44,951 nucleotides of DNA, taken from positions 1 to 44,951 of the forward strand of contig CAKPCA010000009.1 of assembly GCA_934141145.1 (NCBI GenBank). The letters are read 5' to 3'. Of this stretch, positions 42,601 to 44,951 are shown one piece after another (positions within the stretch are counted from its first letter, which is position 1; the number at the start of each line of letters is the position of its first letter). The stretch is from an uncultured Bacilli bacterium. Its GTDB lineage: Bacteria; Bacillota_I; Bacilli_A; RF39; UBA660. The notes under the pieces were generated by a model. The model was not told the origin of the DNA. It ran no database searches and saw only the letters and a list, made by a program, of their open reading frames with translations. The position numbers and the translations under genes were made by a program.

Positions 42601-44280
42601 AATTGCTGATAAACTATGTCTTGCTTCTGTATTATCAAGTGCACGAGAAAGTTCAAGTGTATCTATTACTGGATTTTTAAATTCTCCTAAATCATATTTT
42701 TTATATGCCATTTCAATGAATGATACGTCGAATTTTGCATTGTGGGCAACCATAGGAACATCTTCTCCGCCTATCCATTCAATAAATTTCTTTACGCCTT
42801 CTTCTTCATTCATTTTACCAACGAGCATATCATCAGTAATATGTGTTACATCAATTATCTTTTGTGGTAATTTTCTTTTTGGATCAATAAGTTCATCAAA
42901 TGAATCTAATATTTCACCATTTCTTATTTTAGTCGCACCTATTTCAATAATTGAGTCTGCACCACCGGCATTAAAACCTGTTGTTTCAAGGTCGAATACT
43001 ACATATGTTGCATCTAATATTCCTTCATCTGTTGGTCTTATTACAATATCAATATTGTCATCAACCATAACAAGTTCGCATCCATATATTACTTTAAAAG
43101 GTTCTTCTCCTTCTTTTAAATCTTTATTCATTCCTCTTACTAAGTTAAATGCATTTGGGAATGCCTGTACTCCATCATGGTCTGTAACAGCTATTCCTCT
43201 ATGTCCCCATTTTTTTGCTTGTTTTATTAAGTCTTCTACTGAAACTACTCCATCCATTTGACTCATAATAGTATGAGCATGTAGTTCTACTCTTTTTTCT
43301 TCTGCTGTATCTTTTTCTTCTTTAAATTTACTTTCAATAGGAACAATATTTCTAGCACTTAATACATAATCATTTGCGAATGTATCAAATGATACTCTAC
43401 CATTTATTTTATACCAAGAATTTTCATTTAGTTCACCATTTACTCTGTTAAAATCTTCTTCATTTCTAAAAAATATTTTTACTAGAATACTATCTGATAA
43501 ATCTGATACTTTTAAAGTTATAATTTTAAATACACTTTTTGTTGACTCAAATAATTCTTTACCAAATATATATCCTTCAATTGTTACATCATTTATTTCT
43601 CCAGTAACAGTATTTATTTTTACACTTTCATCACTTATCTCAAAACCTAAAATAGCATTACTATCTGGATCTTTTTTAGTAGATACCATTTGCATTCTTT
43701 CTTTTGGTCTATCATTTACACTTTTTGTATGATTAAATGTCTTTATTGTTTCTTTTACTTCTTCATTAAATTCTGACTCTATACTTTCTTTCAAATGACT
43801 TTCTTCTTTTATAAGATAAATAGACAAAGAAAAATCACTAAACCCTATTTGTTTATATTTATTAACTATATCTTTTATTTTATTATTCATTACATTTTCT
43901 TCTGCTTTATTTGAAGCTTCCAAAACTAAACCATTTGTTGTAAATTTAATACTCTTACCATAAAATACCATTGATAATGCTTTACCTAAACCTAAAGTAT
44001 TGATAACATATGAATAGTAATCGTTCACTTTTGAATTACTTACATTTATAGTTTTAATAGAATATGTTACTACATTTAAATTTGGAAAACCATTTTTTAT
44101 ATTTTGATCTAAATATTCTAATACAGAAACTGGTAATAAATCCTTAGTTTCAATTACAAAGTTCCAATTTTTTTTATCTTTAGATGCAATTATTTTTAAT
44201 AATTTTGCATCATTAAAATATTTATAATCTTCTTTTGATAAATTTACCTTATTTAAAAATAGTTCTAATTTACTATCCAT
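39640..44280 (-). CDS. polC: DNA polymerase III alpha subunit, PolC type
   Basis: Replicative polymerase with its own proofreading. 1546 residues, slightly longer than the roughly 1440 of Bacillus. N-terminal domains and OB fold, then a split PHP domain (VELHAHTIMSQMDGV near 330), a DEDD 3'-5' exonuclease inserted in it (YVVFDLETTGF near 423, VAHNAKFDVSF, HHRANYDAEGTA), polymerase core with zinc finger (CPKCKHSIFEEDG and CPKCGTLM near 1010), palm KVPDIDLNFSDLNQ near 1065 with RAGTIGTVAEKNAYG, and a C-terminal clamp-binding tail ending SQLSLF. AAGGGTGG lies four bases before the ATG. Single-gene unit with a terminator. Confidence 0.98.
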   Translation of the reverse strand: MDSKLELFLNKVNLSKEDYKYFNDAKLLKIIASKDKKNWNFVIETKDLLPVSVLEYLDQNIKNGFPNLNVVTYSIKTINVSNSKVNDYYSYVINTLGLGKALSMVFYGKSIKFTTNGLVLEASNKAEENVMNNKIKDIVNKYKQIGFSDFSLSIYLIKEESHLKESIESEFNEEVKETIKTFNHTKSVNDRPKERMQMVSTKKDPDSNAILGFEISDESVKINTVTGEINDVTIEGYIFGKELFESTKSVFKIITLKVSDLSDSILVKIFFRNEEDFNRVNGELNENSWYKINGRVSFDTFANDYVLSARNIVPIESKFKEEKDTAEEKRVELHAHTIMSQMDGVVSVEDLIKQAKKWGHRGIAVTDHDGVQAFPNAFNLVRGMNKDLKEGEEPFKVIYGCELVMVDDNIDIVIRPTDEGILDATYVVFDLETTGFNAGGADSIIEIGATKIRNGEILDSFDELIDPKRKLPQKIIDVTHITDDMLVGKMNEEEGVKKFIEWIGGEDVPMVAHNAKFDVSFIEMAYKKYDLGEFKNPVIDTLELSRALDNTEARHSLSAITKRYGVVFDEDAHHRANYDAEGTALVLHKMLKKMYDQNFRKISELNNLVPKDEIHKYGKTHDINILTLTREGLKNLFTIVSYANTKYLYKTPRILRSEIEKYRKGLLIGSGCYQSEVFTSASTKSDEELANIIKFYDYVEVQPVDEYCHLVPSVFENEAQLIQNIEKIVRVTEEAGKMIVATGDVHHLKKEDKIYREIIINQNVPGRGRHPLIRNSKGGQIPSQHFRTTNEMLENFEFLGKEKAKELVITNPNKILDMTEVFDVIIQTGGVPFSPRVKADDGKTYLDCPRVVTDLVYEKANDWYGDPLPYNIESRLGTELYGDIVLTSVKYYLDKSLSDEEKEIESFKQLHDVIVKGSDAVKDLVRKYLVDTSEEELTGDELETKLKKSLGGVIGAGFDPIYLIAQRLVKKSNNDGFLVGSRGSVGSSFVATMMGITEVNPLAAHYRCPKCKHSIFEEDGKALGATYSSGFDLPNKNCPKCGTLMLKDGQDIPFATFLGFNADKVPDIDLNFSDLNQAAIHEYTKVLFGVDNVYRAGTIGTVAEKNAYGYTKGFFEDKGIEKRSIEIERLSKGCTGVKRTTGQHPGGIVVIPDYMDVFDFTPFQFPADNPNSAWRTTHFDYHKIEDDVLKLDILGHSDPTQLRMIQDMTGTDVTEVPLDDKETMGIFLSPAPLGVTKDQIMCNTGTLGIPEFGTKFTVQMVEDTKPKTFAELIKISGLSHGTDVWLGNAQDLIKNNIVPFSEVIGCRDDIMVYLMYNGLKPITAFKIMEFVRKGRASKPKDHDQWVEYEQILKDAGIKDWFIESCHKIKYMFPKAHAAAYVTSAFRVAWYKVHMPVYYYASWLSCKATDVDIISMIKGYDAIKDKLTEITNKGRDASNKELGTYESLHLCLEAAARGIKFLNVDLYKSAATTFGAASETEVIPPFNAIEGLGDTVANNIVEEREKGPFISIEEFQIRCKVSGTLIDKMRLMGIFGDMPETSQLSLF

Positions 44281-44351
44281 GTTACCACCCTTACTTCCAT
44301 ATTCATTATATCAATTTTTTTAATTTCTATAAAGAAAAAAGAAAGAAAAGT

Positions 44352-44546
44352 TTAATTTTTCTCTCTTAACTTGTAAAAAGAATTTAAAATTTCTAAACTG
44401 TATGCATCTAAATTTTTTAGTTTTGAACAATCTTCTTCATTAATAGTTTTATTTATTGTTGATAATTTTTTACAATCAAAAAGCAAATATCTTTCATAAT
44501 AAGATGAAGATATTTGTCTATCCTATTTTAGGATAATTATTTTCAT
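44352..44546 (-). pseudogene. Short coding-like frame with internal TAG upstream of polC
   Basis: From ATG 44546, just after the stop of the Rpn gene, the minus frame reads MKIIILK, TAG (44525-44523), then DRQISSSYYERYLLFDCKK and continues without stop through NEEDCSKLKNLDAYSLEILN to TAA at 44354-44352. The frame-wide coding look suggests a small gene with a nonsense codon, or a gene starting after the TAG at an unusual codon; AGGA lies seven bases before an in-frame ATA. Family not recognised. Confidence 0.35.
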
Positions 44547-44547
44547 A

Positions 44548-44951
44548 TCAATCATTAGATATTTTTTTAATTTCTTCAATTGATAAACCTGTTATTTCAG
44601 AAATATCTTCTATAGACATATTCTTCTTTAACATATTTTTAGCAATACTCACTTTTTCTTGAGATATACCATCATTAATACCCGTTGTATAACCTTGAGA
44701 TATACCTTCTTCTTTTGCCTCCGAAAGCAAACTATTTTGTATTTTCTTTTTATCTTCTTCTTCACTCATATAACTCATAAACTCTGGGTCATTATTCACT
44801 ACTACTACATTTGTTATATATTTATCTACTATCTTATCTTTTGGCATAGTTTCTAACTCCTTCTTCTCTAAATTTAACATTATCATATACTTTTTCTTCT
44901 CTATCTCTTCTTCGTTTTTACTATACCATACATTACTATAATAATCCATAT
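44548..44951 (-). CDS. Rpn-family recombination-promoting nuclease/putative transposase, C-terminal part (cut by window edge)
   Basis: 133 residues visible. SKNEEEIEKKKYMIMLNLEK, NNDPEFMSYMSEEEDKKKIQ and the repeat GISQGYTTGINDGISQEKV followed by a small helix-turn-helix-like end MSIEDISEITGLSIEEIKKI are typical of the C-terminal half of Rpn/YhgA-type PD-(D/E)XK proteins. The catalytic domain would lie upstream, beyond the right edge; the ATG at 44949 is probably internal, not the start. These proteins are linked with DNA breakage and recombination and often occur in multiple copies. Confidence 0.8.
   Translation of the reverse strand, partial: MDYYSNVWYSKNEEEIEKKKYMIMLNLEKKELETMPKDKIVDKYITNVVVVNNDPEFMSYMSEEEDKKKIQNSLLSEAKEEGISQGYTTGINDGISQEKVSIAKNMLKKNMSIEDISEITGLSIEEIKKISND

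Noticed and set aside
42716..43261. Long plus-strand open frame antisense to polC, and similar ones antisense to clpB, ftsK and the RNase J gene
   Set aside because: They mirror the codon bias of strong minus-strand genes, lack ribosome binding sites and have no recognisable protein features.
1..44951. CRISPR arrays, insertion sequences, integrase genes, rRNA genes, a replication origin
   Set aside because: I looked for regularly spaced repeats, transposase or integrase motifs, DnaA-box clusters and rRNA sequence and found none, apart from the Rpn-family fragment at the right edge.

Overview
The window comes from a very AT-rich, low-GC Gram-positive bacterium (Firmicutes/Bacillota, Bacilli- or Clostridia-like, probably an uncultured gut lineage). 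Supporting signs are a PolC-type replicative polymerase, HrcA/CIRCE heat-shock control, the Bacillus-like order RNase J - FtsK/SpoIIIE - YmfF - YmfH, spore-coat cotJ genes, AGGAGG-type ribosome binding sites and TATAAT promoters, often of the extended TGnTATAAT form. TGA is an ordinary stop (the histidine phosphatase/HD gene pair overlaps through ATGA) and Trp is TGG, so this is not a TGA=Trp mollicute. Almost all genes are on the minus strand.

Region 1 (1-7.6 kb) holds a CAU tRNA, then two heat-shock transcription units. htpG-hsp20 and a clpB lacking the N-domain each start at a promoter whose -35 box TTGACA lies inside a CIRCE operator. A degenerate kinase-like gene sits between them, and a P-loop nucleoside/nucleotide kinase-like gene and a DUF308 membrane protein lie upstream. 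A small plus-strand reading frame at 7378-7614 has a strong ribosome binding site but an ATA codon where the start should be.

Region 2 (7.7-24.4 kb) is core genome. It contains tRNA-Arg(CCU) and the apparent operon deoD-ymfF-ymfH-natA-natB-HD hydrolase, then FtsK/SpoIIIE, an RNase J homologue that has lost four metal ligands, a coiled-coil protein, Tex, small unknown genes, a Y-family polymerase and the spore-coat pair cotJA::cotJB (a fusion) and cotJC.

Region 3 (24.4-39.6 kb) is accessory. It starts with tRNA-Cys and tRNA-Gly, then a gene graveyard (24.7-26.9 kb) with decayed nucleotidase and unknown genes, a probable small RNA and an ABC exporter. Next is a cluster of phosphate-ester and nucleotide hydrolases (28.8-35.7 kb): four histidine phosphatases, two HD hydrolases, a GNAT acetyltransferase, a zinc phospholipase C-like protein, a stand-alone 5'-nucleotidase, and a fusion of a 5'-nucleotidase to a nucleoside hydrolase. 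Part of it arose by duplication of a histidine phosphatase-HD gene pair at an exact 1203-bp offset, and one copy now carries a nonsense mutation. Together these enzymes could convert nucleotides to nucleosides, bases and sugars; this is inference. The region ends with a MATE-like transporter, fragments of surface-protein genes, an acyltransferase and a PH-domain protein.

Region 4 (39.6-44.95 kb) holds polC and, at the right edge, the 3' part of an Rpn-family nuclease/transposase gene.
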